Positions 34,915-43,821 of a stretch of DNA of 64,000 nucleotides are shown piece after piece (position 1 is the first letter of the stretch; the number at the start of each line of letters is the position of its first letter). The stretch lies in contig JBFWWP010000009.1 in the NCBI GenBank assembly GCA_050246115.1, positions 1-64,000 on the forward strand, in the 5' to 3' direction. The notes beneath the pieces were generated by a model. It saw nothing but the letters and a program-made list of their open reading frames with translations, searched no databases and was not told where the DNA came from. Position numbers and translations under genes: made by a program. The DNA is from JBFWWP01 sp050246115. Lineage in GTDB: Bacteria > Planctomycetota > UBA8108 > UBA1146 > JAJFFE01.

Positions 34915-36609
34915 CTAGCTCTGCAGCAGGTCCGCGGCGTGGGTGATTCGCAAGATCTCCTCGATGGAGGTGACCCCGCCGACCAACTTCTTCACTGCGT
35001 CCTCTTGGAGCGTCACCATACCTTCGCTGCGGGCTTTGGAGCGGAGCTCCAGGGTCGGCCGTTTGGCGAAAGTCATCTCGCGCATGTCGGTGGACATCTC
35101 GAGGAGTTCGTAGACACCCTTTCGACCGCGGTAACCGCGTCCGCTGCACTCCGAACAACCGCCGGGCTTCGGCCCGTAGAGGGTCACGTCGCCGACGTCC
35201 TCGCGGCGGACGCCGATTTGGCGTAGGTCGGTGTCGCTGGGCTCGTAGGGCTGCTTGCAATGGCTACACAGGAGGCGAATGAGGCGCTGTCCCATGATGG
35301 CCATCACCGCTGACGCCACCAGGAACGGCTTGACCCCCATGTCGATCAAACGGGTCAGCGCGGACGGCGCGTCGTTGGTGTGGAGTGTGGAGAAGACCAG
35401 GTGACCGGTCAGCGCCGCCTGAATGGCGATGTCGGCGGTCTCGCGGTCACGAATCTCACCGACCAGGATGATGTTCGGCGCCTGGCGCATCATGGCGCGC
35501 AGGATTCGCTGGAAGTCGAGGCCGATCTCGTGGCGCACCTCGGCCTGGTTGATGCCGGTGATGTTGTATTCGATCGGGTTCTCGGCCGTGATGATCTTCA
35601 CGTCCGGCCGGTTGAGCGCTTTCAGCGCCGCGTACAGCGTCGTCGTCTTACCGCTACCGGTGGGTCCGGTCACGAGGAAGATCCCGTTGGGGCGGCGAAT
35701 CACGCGGTTGAACCGCTCGAGGTCGCGCTCGTCGAATCCGAGGACCGGCAGATCGACCAGTCCCTTTTCCTTGTCCAGGATACGCATGACGACGCTCTCG
35801 CCGTGGACTGCGGGCAACGCCGACACCCGCAGGTCGATCTCACGCCCGTGCAACTTGAGCTTGATCCGTCCGTCCTGCGGCCGGCGCTTTTCGGCCATGT
35901 CCATGCGCGACATGATCTTGATGCGCGAGAGGATCGGGCCCTGGAGCCGCTTCGGCGGCGACTCCTTGATCTGACAGACACCGTCGATCCGGTACCGAAC
36001 CCGAAGCTCTTTCTCCATGGGTTCGATGTGGATGTCGGACGCGCGCTCCTTGAGCGCGTTCGAGATCAGCATGTGGACGAGTTTGATAACGGGCGCGTCG
36101 TCCGCCTCGGAGTCCTCTCCGGCGTACTCCGACCGCCCGAACTCGACGTTTTCAGTGGCGCCGATCACCGAGTCGTAACCTCCGGCGAGCCGGTAGTAGT
36201 TATCGAGTGCGTCCTCGACCGCCTCGGGCGTTGCCAGCGCGCAGTCGACTTCCGTGTTCAGCACGAAACGCAAGGTGTCGAGCGTGAAGAAGTCCAAGGG
36301 GTCGCTCATCGCGATGATCAGCGTGCGCCCCTTCTCGGCGACCGGCACGATCTTGTGCTCGAGCGCAACGTCCTTCGGTACCCGGTCCAGGAGCTTCTTG
36401 GGGATCTCGACCTTACCGAGGTTCGCGAAGGGCAGTTGGAAGTGGATGGCCAGCGCGCGCGTTACCTGCTCTTGAGTGCAGTAGGAGAGGCGCACCATGG
36501 CCTCGCCGATCTTGCACTGGTTGGCATTCTGATACTCGAGGCCGCGCCGGACCTGATCCTCGTTGGCCCATCCCTTGTCCCGGAGGATCTCGCCAATTCG
36601 CTTCTTCAC
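34915..36609 (-). CDS. PilB/GspE-type secretion ATPase (paralogue 2)
   Basis: 564 aa with the same layout as its neighbour: MshEN-like N-terminus (GEILRDKGWANEDQV, FQLPFANLGKVEIP), Walker A GPTGSGKTTT, TAENPIEYNITG, Walker B NIILVGEIRDRETAD, STLHTNDAPSALTRL, and a tetracysteine site (CSHCKQPY, CSECSGRGYRGRKG). All catalytic residues are kept, so it should be an active ATPase. The GTG start at 36609 has GGAGG 8 nt upstream. It is the first gene of the operon, with pilB paralogue 1 next. Two tandem copies of the assembly motor may reflect one for pili and one for a type II-like secretion route. Confidence 0.92.
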   Translation of the reverse strand: MKKRIGEILRDKGWANEDQVRRGLEYQNANQCKIGEAMVRLSYCTQEQVTRALAIHFQLPFANLGKVEIPKKLLDRVPKDVALEHKIVPVAEKGRTLIIAMSDPLDFFTLDTLRFVLNTEVDCALATPEAVEDALDNYYRLAGGYDSVIGATENVEFGRSEYAGEDSEADDAPVIKLVHMLISNALKERASDIHIEPMEKELRVRYRIDGVCQIKESPPKRLQGPILSRIKIMSRMDMAEKRRPQDGRIKLKLHGREIDLRVSALPAVHGESVVMRILDKEKGLVDLPVLGFDERDLERFNRVIRRPNGIFLVTGPTGSGKTTTLYAALKALNRPDVKIITAENPIEYNITGINQAEVRHEIGLDFQRILRAMMRQAPNIILVGEIRDRETADIAIQAALTGHLVFSTLHTNDAPSALTRLIDMGVKPFLVASAVMAIMGQRLIRLLCSHCKQPYEPSDTDLRQIGVRREDVGDVTLYGPKPGGCSECSGRGYRGRKGVYELLEMSTDMREMTFAKRPTLELRSKARSEGMVTLQEDAVKKLVGGVTSIEEILRITHAADLLQS

Positions 36610-37453
36610 CTACCATACCTCCGGATTGCAACGACCCGTGTCCCGTTGGGGGAAATGCTCACTGCGACCTGGAACCGCAGCCAGCGGCTGGCCGCCGCCA
36701 CGCCGTGGCCACCCAGCGCCTCCCTCGGGTCCCAGAATCGCCGAGGAACTCGGTGGGAACTCACTCTACCTTGCAACTTGCCGTTACGACTTGGGGACTT
36801 TCTGACAGGACCCGCGAACACCCAGTCGCGGCTTTCCGAACCGCGCCTCTCACCGTGGTCTCGTCGCGACGAAGTCGGGAACTTCGCACGCGCATACTCT
36901 CCTTCGAGGGAGCTTTCGAAATGCCGCGTCGACCGCACCGAACGTCAGCCCGCGGCTGCGATCGCGAAACACTGGCTCCGATCGCGAAACACTGGCTCCG
37001 ATCGCCCGCTGCCGGCTCGAACGAATTCCGGGAACGCGCTGGCTCTCGGTCTCGCAGAGTGTCTCCTGCAAAAGGTTCGAACCGACGGCGGACCGTACCC
37101 GCTGCCTACCTACCATCGGTCCTGCCCGTCGGGAGGAGTGGCGGCTCCGAGATCCGCATTGACCTCGGCCCCGCGCGCGGAAGTTTCGAGTCTGCAATCC
37201 TACTTAGTCCCAAAATTCTGTCAACCCACCGGGTGTTCCGGTGCACTCGCGATAGACTGTGCTGGTCCGAACTTACAGCGTCGGCCGCGCGGCGGAATCC
37301 GCCGGCGGACGCGACGGCTGTCCGGACGGTTCCCCACGCCTCGATGGCTCGACTGCACGGAACGGGACGCGTGAGCGCCCCGAGCGAATGGTTCGAGCCC
37401 GAGGCGCTGTCCGAGCGATTGCTCGCCCCAGCGGAGTCAGGAGTCTAAGCGCC
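36610..37453. other. 844-bp divergent intergenic region
   Basis: It separates the pilus operon (minus) from ppdK (plus) and must hold both promoters. Long open frames here (for example 36705-37448 on the plus strand) are Arg/Ser/Pro-rich, lack ribosome-binding sites, and look like GC-driven artefacts. A short tandem repeat at 36961-37005 is listed separately. Confidence 0.5.
36961..37005. repeat. Tandem repeat of a 20-bp unit
   Basis: ATCGCGAAACACTGGCTCCG occurs twice in a row (36961-36980, 36981-37000) followed by ATCGC of a third. It lies within the pil-ppdK intergenic region; a protein-binding site array or a simple slippage product are both possible. Confidence 0.8.
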
Positions 37454-40216
37454 ATGACCATGCCTGCGTCTTCGAGCGCGCCCGAGCGCCCCAACGGGCC
37501 CTTCGCGCGCACCGTCGTCTACTCGTTCGGCGAAGGGACTGCCGACGGTGGCTTGCATGACCGCAACGTTCTCGGCGGCAAAGGTGCCGGGCTTGCCGAG
37601 ATGACGCTCCTGGGAATCCCGGTGCCGCCAGGGTTCACGATCTCCACCGAGGTTTGCAATCTCTACTACCAACGCCGAAGCGAGTACCCGGGCTCGTTGC
37701 GAGCGCAGGTCGAGGAGGCCCTGGAGCGACTCGGCGCCCGGATGAACCAGCGCTTCGGGGACCCCGAGCGCCCGCTCCTGGTATCGGTGCGCTCCGGTGC
37801 GGTGATCTCGATGCCCGGAATGATGGACACGATCCTCAACGTCGGGCTCAACCACGAAACCCTCGCTGGCCTCGACCGACGCGCTCCCAGTCGCCGCTTC
37901 GGGCTCGATTGCTATCGGCGCCTGATCGAGATGTACGGCAGCGTGGTCGCCGGCTTGGATCACGATCACTTCGCGAAGGTGCTGGCGGACGTCAAACGGG
38001 GCGCCGGCGCGCAGCAGGATCAAGACCTCGGAGTGGAACACCTCGAGCAGGTGGTCGCGCGCTACCTTGCCGCCTACCGCGCCGGGTCCGGGCGCGACTT
38101 CCCGCAGGATCCGCAGGAGCAACTTTGGGGCGCGATCGACGCCGTCTTCGAGTCGTGGACCGCGCCGCGCGCCCTGACCTACCGTCGCATCCATCACATC
38201 CCGCACGACCTCGGCACAGCCGTGAACGTGCAAGCGATGGTGTTCGGGAACCTCGGGGACCGCTCGGCGACCGGCGTCGCCTTCACCCGCGACCCGAGTT
38301 CGGGCCAGTCGGTCTTCTACGGCGAGTTCTTACCCAACGCCCAAGGCGAGGACGTGGTCGCGGGCATCCGCACGCCGCAACCGATGCGCAAGGACGAAGT
38401 CTCGCAGCTGCCGTCGTTCGAGGAACAGTTCCCACGCGCCTACGCCGAACTCCTCGAGGTCCGCAAACGACTGGAGGCGCACTACGGCGACATGCAGGAC
38501 ATCGAGTTCACGGTCCAGGAGGACCGCCTGTTCCTGCTGCAGACCCGACGCGGGAAACGCACGGGCGTTGGTGCGCTCCGCATCGCAACCGACATGGTCG
38601 ACGAGCGCAGCATCGACGAGCGGCAGGCACTCCTGCAGGTCGAAGCCGCGAGCATGGAGCAGCTGCTCGCGCCCGCGTTTCGCGCCCGCGACGTCGCAGC
38701 CGCGCACCATCGGCTCATGACCCGAGGCCTGGCCGCCGGGCCCGGTGCGGCGTCGGGGCGTGTGGCGCTGTCGGCCGAGCAGGCCATTCGCATGACCCGG
38801 AGCGGTGCCACGGCCGTGATCCTGGTCCGCCACGAGACCTCACCGGAAGACATTGCCGGCATGGAGGTGGCGGCCGGCATCATTACGGCGCGGGGCGGCA
38901 TGACCTCGCACGCGGCCGTCGTCGCGCGCGGCATGGGAAAACCCTGCGTCGTCGGCTGCGAAGCCCTGCATGTCGGCGAGGGTGAGATCCAAGCGGGCGG
39001 TTGTGTCGTGAAGGCCGGCGACTACGTCTCGCTCGATGGCTCGACCGGAGGCATCTACGTCGGCGAACTGCAGACCCAACCGTCGGAGATCCTGACGGCG
39101 CTCGAGGATCCCGACGAAGCCACGGATCTCAGTCGGCGGTTCGAACGGTTCATGGGGTGGGCCGACCAGAAGCGACGCCTGCGCGTGCGCGCGAACGCCG
39201 ACACCCCGGAGGACGCCCGCGTCGCACGACTCCTCGGGGCCGAGGGAATCGGGCTGTGCCGTACGGAACACATGTTCTTCGGGCGCGATCGAATCCTGAA
39301 CTTCCGACGCATGATCTTCGCCGCCGACGCGGAAGAGCGCACCATCGCGCTCGAGGCGCTGCTGCCCTATCAACGGTCCGACTTCGAGGGAATCTTCCGT
39401 GAGATGGACGGGCTGCCGGTGACGATCCGGCTGCTCGACCCACCTCTGCACGAGTTCATGCCGCGCACACCCGGGGACATCGCTCGCTTCGCCGAAGAGT
39501 CCGGACGGAGTGTCGCGGAAGTCGAAGAGAAGCTCGAGCAGTCCCGCGAGGCCAACCCCATGCTCGGGCTGCGCGGTTGCCGGTTGGGTCTCACCTACCC
39601 CGGGATCTACGAGATGCAAGTGCGCGCCATCATCGAGGCGGCGTTGGCGGTGACCGCGATGGGAGCTCGGCCGGTCCCGGAGGTGATGATCCCGCTCACT
39701 TCGACACACACCGAAACCGACGAACTCCGACGCCGACTCGAGCGCGTCGCGGAGGCCGTTTGCGAGGAGCACGGCGCGCCTGCGAGCGCAGTGCCGTACC
39801 TGTTCGGCACCATGATCGAGATTCCGCGCGCCGCGCTGACGGCCGATCAGTTGGCGCGGCACCTAGACTTCTTCTCGTTCGGGACCAACGATCTCACGCA
39901 GATGACCTTCGGCCTGTCCCGCGATGACACTGCCGCCCTCTTGGTCGAGTACGTGGAGCGCGGGCTCTATCCGCACGATCCGTTCGTCACCCTCGACCAG
40001 CGAGGCGTGGGGGCGTTGATCGAGTTCGCCGTGTCCAAGGCCCGCGGGACGAAGCCCGGTCTCAAGATCGGGATCTGCGGCGAGCACGGCGGCGACCCCA
40101 AATCGATCGCCTTCTGCCACCGCACCGGCTTCGACTACGTGTCGTGCAGCCCTTATCGAGTACCCGTCGCTCGGGTCGCGGCGGCGCAGGCCGAGCTGAG
40201 CGAGGGCAACGCATGA
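37454..40216 (+). CDS. ppdK: Pyruvate, phosphate dikinase
   Basis: About 920 aa, slightly over the usual 880. It interconverts pyruvate + ATP + Pi with phosphoenolpyruvate + AMP + PPi in the cytosol. The ATP-grasp domain starts at GGKGAGLAEM; the swivelling phosphohistidine domain has GGMTSHAAVVARGMGKPCVV with catalytic His 486; the C-terminal PEP/pyruvate TIM barrel has GICGEHGGDP with Cys 875. The ATG at 37454 is chosen because the family homology (VYSFGEG) begins about 25 residues later and AGGAG lies upstream; an open extension back to 37259 is low-complexity. Its stop overlaps the next start (ATGA). Confidence 0.96.
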   Translation: MTMPASSSAPERPNGPFARTVVYSFGEGTADGGLHDRNVLGGKGAGLAEMTLLGIPVPPGFTISTEVCNLYYQRRSEYPGSLRAQVEEALERLGARMNQRFGDPERPLLVSVRSGAVISMPGMMDTILNVGLNHETLAGLDRRAPSRRFGLDCYRRLIEMYGSVVAGLDHDHFAKVLADVKRGAGAQQDQDLGVEHLEQVVARYLAAYRAGSGRDFPQDPQEQLWGAIDAVFESWTAPRALTYRRIHHIPHDLGTAVNVQAMVFGNLGDRSATGVAFTRDPSSGQSVFYGEFLPNAQGEDVVAGIRTPQPMRKDEVSQLPSFEEQFPRAYAELLEVRKRLEAHYGDMQDIEFTVQEDRLFLLQTRRGKRTGVGALRIATDMVDERSIDERQALLQVEAASMEQLLAPAFRARDVAAAHHRLMTRGLAAGPGAASGRVALSAEQAIRMTRSGATAVILVRHETSPEDIAGMEVAAGIITARGGMTSHAAVVARGMGKPCVVGCEALHVGEGEIQAGGCVVKAGDYVSLDGSTGGIYVGELQTQPSEILTALEDPDEATDLSRRFERFMGWADQKRRLRVRANADTPEDARVARLLGAEGIGLCRTEHMFFGRDRILNFRRMIFAADAEERTIALEALLPYQRSDFEGIFREMDGLPVTIRLLDPPLHEFMPRTPGDIARFAEESGRSVAEVEEKLEQSREANPMLGLRGCRLGLTYPGIYEMQVRAIIEAALAVTAMGARPVPEVMIPLTSTHTETDELRRRLERVAEAVCEEHGAPASAVPYLFGTMIEIPRAALTADQLARHLDFFSFGTNDLTQMTFGLSRDDTAALLVEYVERGLYPHDPFVTLDQRGVGALIEFAVSKARGTKPGLKIGICGEHGGDPKSIAFCHRTGFDYVSCSPYRVPVARVAAAQAELSEGNA

Positions 40217-41214
40217 ACGCGACACGCCGACGCTGGTTGGCCGCGGTCCTCGGCGTCGCCTGCTGGGGAATCGCGGGCGAAGCCCGCGCGCAAGCGCCCG
40301 GGGGCGGGGGCAGTGAACGCCCCGGCGCACCACCGGCACCAGGTCCAACGGTGACCGCGCCGGCATCGGCGGACGACGCGGGCTGGCCCGCGGGCACGCT
40401 GGTCATCGCCGGCGGCGGTTCGTTGGGCGACGAGATCCGTCAGCGCGCCCTCTCCGAAGCGGGTGGTCCGCAGGCGCGAGTCGTCGTGATTCCGCAGGCG
40501 TCCGCGCTGGCCGACGCCGGCGAACGTGCCCGCAGCGCATGGCTCGAGGCAGGGGCCGCCGATGTTGCGATCCTCGCGCTCGAGCCGGCCGAGGCGGCCG
40601 AAGCGGCCGCGCAGGAGCTCACTCGCGCCACGCTCATCTGGATCACGGGTGGCGATCAGAACCGCCTGATGGAAGCCATCGGCAAGACCGACGTCCCGCG
40701 CCTGATCCGCGAACGCTACCGAGCGGGCGCGGTGATCGCAGGGACCAGTGCGGGCGCCGCGGTCATGGCAGAACACATGTTCACGGGCCAAGCGGATCTG
40801 AAGTCGGTGTCTGCCGCGGCCACCGAAACCCGACCAGGGCTCGGCCTCGTGGACGTGCTCGTCGACCAACACTTCCACGCACGCGGTCGGTTCAATCGGC
40901 TCCTCAGTGCGGTGCTCGACCGCCCCGATCGACTCGGCATCGGCATTGACGAAGGCACCGCTATCGTCGTGCAAGGAGGCGGGATCGAGGTGATCGGTCG
41001 CAGTAGCGCCATGGTCATCGACGCCCGGTCCGCGCGGTGCTCGGCGACTCCACCCGGATCGCCGGCCGCAGCCGAGGCGGTGCAACTGCACCTGTTGCGA
41101 GCGGGCATGCGGTTCGAACTCGAGGCGCGCAGCGCCGCCGCGTCGCGCCCGAAGAGTCCGGCTGAGCCGGCGGAGAGCGGGAACGAGGCGCACCCCCCAC
41201 GAGCCAAGGACTGA
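40213..41214 (+). CDS. Cyanophycinase-like S51 peptidase, exported
   Basis: 333 aa. A Sec leader (RRRWLAAVLGVACWGIAGEARAQ) is followed by a Pro/Gly-rich linker and an S51-type class I amidotransferase-like fold: LVIAGGGSLGDEIR, ITGGDQNRLMEAI, AGTSAGAAVMAE with nucleophile Ser 179, and DVLVDQHFHARGRFNRLL. Cyanophycinases hydrolyse the Arg-Asp polymer cyanophycin; extracellular forms are known. No cyanophycin synthetase is in the window, so the substrate may be external or another beta-Asp-Arg peptide. The ATG overlaps the ppdK stop (ATGA), implying coupled translation with an unrelated cytosolic enzyme. The start at 40213 fits the signal peptide better than the longer open frame. Confidence 0.85.
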   Translation: MNATRRRWLAAVLGVACWGIAGEARAQAPGGGGSERPGAPPAPGPTVTAPASADDAGWPAGTLVIAGGGSLGDEIRQRALSEAGGPQARVVVIPQASALADAGERARSAWLEAGAADVAILALEPAEAAEAAAQELTRATLIWITGGDQNRLMEAIGKTDVPRLIRERYRAGAVIAGTSAGAAVMAEHMFTGQADLKSVSAAATETRPGLGLVDVLVDQHFHARGRFNRLLSAVLDRPDRLGIGIDEGTAIVVQGGGIEVIGRSSAMVIDARSARCSATPPGSPAAAEAVQLHLLRAGMRFELEARSAAASRPKSPAEPAESGNEAHPPRAKD

Positions 41215-41238
41215 CTCACAGCCAAGGACTGACTCGCA
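41203..41238. repeat. Tandem duplication of 18 bp across a stop codon
   Basis: GCCAAGGACTGACTCACA (41203-41220) is followed directly by GCCAAGGACTGACTCGCA (41221-41238). The first unit contains the last codons and TGA of the cyanophycinase-like gene. Confidence 0.85.
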
Positions 41239-41254
41239 GGGCCAAAGGGGAAAC

Positions 41255-41644
41255 ATGAAGTTCACGACGATCCGCCGATACGCCCTATCGCTGCCGCAAG
41301 TCACCGAGCAGCCGCACTTCGACCTGACCTCGTTTCGGGTGCGCGGCAAGATCTTCATGACGGCCCCACCCCAGCTCGATCACCTCCACCTTTTCGTCGC
41401 GGAGGAGATTCGCGAAGAAGCCCTGAACTTCCACTCGGACTGCAGCGAGGAACTCCTCTGGGGCAGCAAGGTCGTTGGCTTGCGCGTGCGCTTGGACAAG
41501 GTGCCGGCCAACGTTGCGAAACGACTCGTGCGCCTGGCATGGGAGAACAAGGCGCCGGCAGCTTCGAAGCCGAAATCACCGACACCGCCGTCCGGCAGCA
41601 CGCCAAGGAGTCGCCCAACGGCGCGTCCGCGTCGGGATCGATGA
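41255..41644 (+). CDS. YjbR/MmcQ-family protein
   Basis: 129 aa. It begins MKFTTIRRYALSLPQVTEQ and continues FDLTSFRVRGKIFMTAP, the typical YjbR pattern of a helix with LPxVxE followed by a beta-sheet. These are small alpha/beta proteins, often called DNA-binding-like, of unknown biochemical role. The C-terminal 30 residues are Pro/Ser/Arg-rich and disordered. AAGGGGAAAC precedes the ATG. It follows the cyanophycinase-like gene by 40 bp and is probably cotranscribed with it. Confidence 0.82.
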   Translation: MKFTTIRRYALSLPQVTEQPHFDLTSFRVRGKIFMTAPPQLDHLHLFVAEEIREEALNFHSDCSEELLWGSKVVGLRVRLDKVPANVAKRLVRLAWENKAPAASKPKSPTPPSGSTPRSRPTARPRRDR

Positions 41645-41718
41645 CCCGCGCGCAGCGCAACGACTCGCCTCCGTGAGTGACGCTGGCCAGAGCCCGCTCC
41701 TGGGGTTACCCTGAGCGC

Positions 41719-42834
41719 ATGAACGATTCAACCAACGCGCGTGCGCGCATCGCTCGACTCGAGGAAGCTACCCGGCGGGCAGGGTTCGATGGTGTGCTGG
41801 TGGTGCCTGGCCCGAACCTCGAGTACCTCACGGGGCTGTCGTTTCACCTGAGCGAACGCCCAACCGTGGCGTTCTTTCCCATGCACGGCAAGCCGACCAT
41901 CGCGCTCCCCGGTTTCGAGTTGTCGAAGACGGAAGGCTCGGGATTGGGGTGGGACGCGTTCGGCTACGACGACGGGACCGGTCCGGCGCCGGCGTTCGCG
42001 AAGGTCCGGGAAAGCCTGCGCTTGAGCGGAGCACGCTGGGGGGTCGAGGGACGACGGCTGCGGTTCCTGGAGCTGCGGCTGTTGGAGGGAACTCAGCTCG
42101 AGAATGCCGACGCGACGTTCGCCGAGCTGCGCATGCGCAAGGGGAGCGACGAAATCGCGGCCATGCGTCGAGCGGTTGAGATCGCCGAGGCGGCGCTCGC
42201 CGCCACCCTACCGTTGATTCGCGTGGGTGTCGCCGAAACGACGATCGCCGCGGAGCTGACGCTCCAGACCCTGCGCGCCGGATCCGATCCCCACCTCCCC
42301 TTCATGCCGATCGTGGCCGCAGGGCCGAACGGCGCGCGGCCCCACGCCGTTCCCGGGCCGCGTTCGATCGAACGCGGCGACTTGGTGACGGTCGATTGGG
42401 GAGCCTCGCACCGCAACTACTTCTCGGACATCACGCGCACCTTCGCGGTGGGCGCGGCGCCACGCACGGAGCTGAAGGCGGCTTACGAGGCAGTACGCGC
42501 TGCGAACGCGGCCGGACGCGCGGCGGTACGACCGGGAGCAACCGGTCAGGACGTCGATCGCGCCACCCGCGCGGTGATCGTGGCGGCCGGATTGGGCGAG
42601 TACTTCACCCACCGCACGGGGCACGGTCTCGGCCTCGAGTCCCACGAGGAACCCGACATGAAGGAAGGGAGCCTCATCCCGCTCGAGCCGGGCATGACCT
42701 TCACCGTCGAGCCAGGGGTGTACCTTCCCGGCCTCGGCGGCATCCGCATCGAGGACGACATCGTGGTGACCGAGGCCGGCGGTGAGTCCCTCACCGGACT
42801 CCCCCGCGAGCTGCAGATCCTCGATCGGGGCTGA
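41719..42834 (+). CDS. M24-family metallopeptidase (Xaa-Pro aminopeptidase/dipeptidase type)
   Basis: 371 aa. The N-terminal creatinase-like domain (about 1-130, VPGPNLEYLTGLSFH) is followed by the pita-bread catalytic domain. Expected metal ligands are present in order: VDWGASHRNYFSDITRTF (two Asp), HRTGHGLGLESHEEPD (His), FTVEPGVYLPG (Glu) and GIRIEDDIVV (Glu). It removes N-terminal residues before proline or cleaves X-Pro dipeptides in the cytosol. There is no signal peptide. The ATG at 41719 matches the family start; an earlier open extension is not supported. Confidence 0.93.
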   Translation: MNDSTNARARIARLEEATRRAGFDGVLVVPGPNLEYLTGLSFHLSERPTVAFFPMHGKPTIALPGFELSKTEGSGLGWDAFGYDDGTGPAPAFAKVRESLRLSGARWGVEGRRLRFLELRLLEGTQLENADATFAELRMRKGSDEIAAMRRAVEIAEAALAATLPLIRVGVAETTIAAELTLQTLRAGSDPHLPFMPIVAAGPNGARPHAVPGPRSIERGDLVTVDWGASHRNYFSDITRTFAVGAAPRTELKAAYEAVRAANAAGRAAVRPGATGQDVDRATRAVIVAAGLGEYFTHRTGHGLGLESHEEPDMKEGSLIPLEPGMTFTVEPGVYLPGLGGIRIEDDIVVTEAGGESLTGLPRELQILDRG

Positions 42835-43083
42835 CTCTCCTCCCCCACGACCGCAGCCCCCAAGACGACGTCTACTTCCCGTCCCCCGCGAAACCGACCC
42901 GCCGGTTTCCTGAGAGCCCTCGACTCGGCCGGCCGCCCGCGCCCCCCCGCGCTCGGGAAGAACCTCCGGGGCCAACGCGACCGCCATCCAGGTTCGCCCA
43001 ACCGTGAGCTGCGGTCCCCCTCACCAATGGCCGATACCGTGAGCAGGAACTCGCGCGCAATCGATCGAACCGAAAGGGGCCCC

Positions 43084-43797
43084 ATGCCGTCGTCCACCCG
43101 TCTCCGAGTCTCGAGTCTGCTCCTCGTCAGCTTCGTCGCTCTCGGCGGCTCGTCCGGGTGCGCGACCTACGCGGCTCGCAAGATCATGGACGGGATCGAC
43201 ACGCACTCGTACCCCGCCCTGGCGGACGTGAACTCGGTCAAGCTCGCGCGCCTCGCCGACGGCAGCGCCCAGCTTGCGATCGACGTCGAGCTAGCCAACG
43301 GCGAGTCGTGGCAGTCCACCCTCGTCGTCGATCGCAACTCCGGGAGCCGCTCGCTGGACGACCCCATCGAGGCGGGGAACTCGCCGTGGTCGAGCAGCGC
43401 CTCCCCGGTTCCGTTCGTACTGGTGCTGGATGAGAAGTTGCCCGCCCTCGTGCGTGAGGGAATCACAGTGCACCGCACCGAGTCCTCGGGAGCGATCGTG
43501 CCCGCGACGTCGCGACTCACCAAGGAGGAGTTCGCAGACCACGCGATCGTAGTTCTGCGCGTGTCCTCGGATCGGACCCGCTTGACCGGCTGGATGCACA
43601 TGCCGCCCGACGACCGGCAGCGAACGGAACTCTCGTTCCCGATGCTCGAGGAGTCGCGGGTGCCGTACGAGTTCGCGCTGCAGACGCCGGGGGAGCCCAA
43701 GTTCTTCGCTCGGCTCGGCAAGACGACCCTCGGGGTGATCATCTACCCACTCGCTGTGGCGTTCGACATTGCCACGCTTGCCTTCGCTTTCGTGTGA
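43084..43797 (+). CDS. Predicted lipoprotein of unknown function
   Basis: 237 aa. The leader RVSSLLLVSFVALGGSSGC suggests lipid attachment at the Cys of SSGCATY, although the -3 position is not the usual Leu. The mature part has no motif I recognise; it is rich in beta-strand-like stretches (AQLAIDVELANGESWQSTLV, FVLVLDEKLP) and ends with a hydrophobic segment (GVIIYPLAVAFDIATLAFAFV, split into two short runs). AAGGGG lies before the ATG at 43084. A start at 43027 would add 19 residues before a signal peptide, which is less likely. It converges on rsmG. Confidence 0.65.
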   Translation: MPSSTRLRVSSLLLVSFVALGGSSGCATYAARKIMDGIDTHSYPALADVNSVKLARLADGSAQLAIDVELANGESWQSTLVVDRNSGSRSLDDPIEAGNSPWSSSASPVPFVLVLDEKLPALVREGITVHRTESSGAIVPATSRLTKEEFADHAIVVLRVSSDRTRLTGWMHMPPDDRQRTELSFPMLEESRVPYEFALQTPGEPKFFARLGKTTLGVIIYPLAVAFDIATLAFAFV

Positions 43798-43821
43798 CGA
43801 CGCGCGGTGGCCGGTGCGCGC

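Noticed and set aside
36705..37448. A 247-codon plus-strand frame upstream of ppdK
   Set aside because: Low-complexity composition, no ribosome-binding site, and no recognisable similarity.
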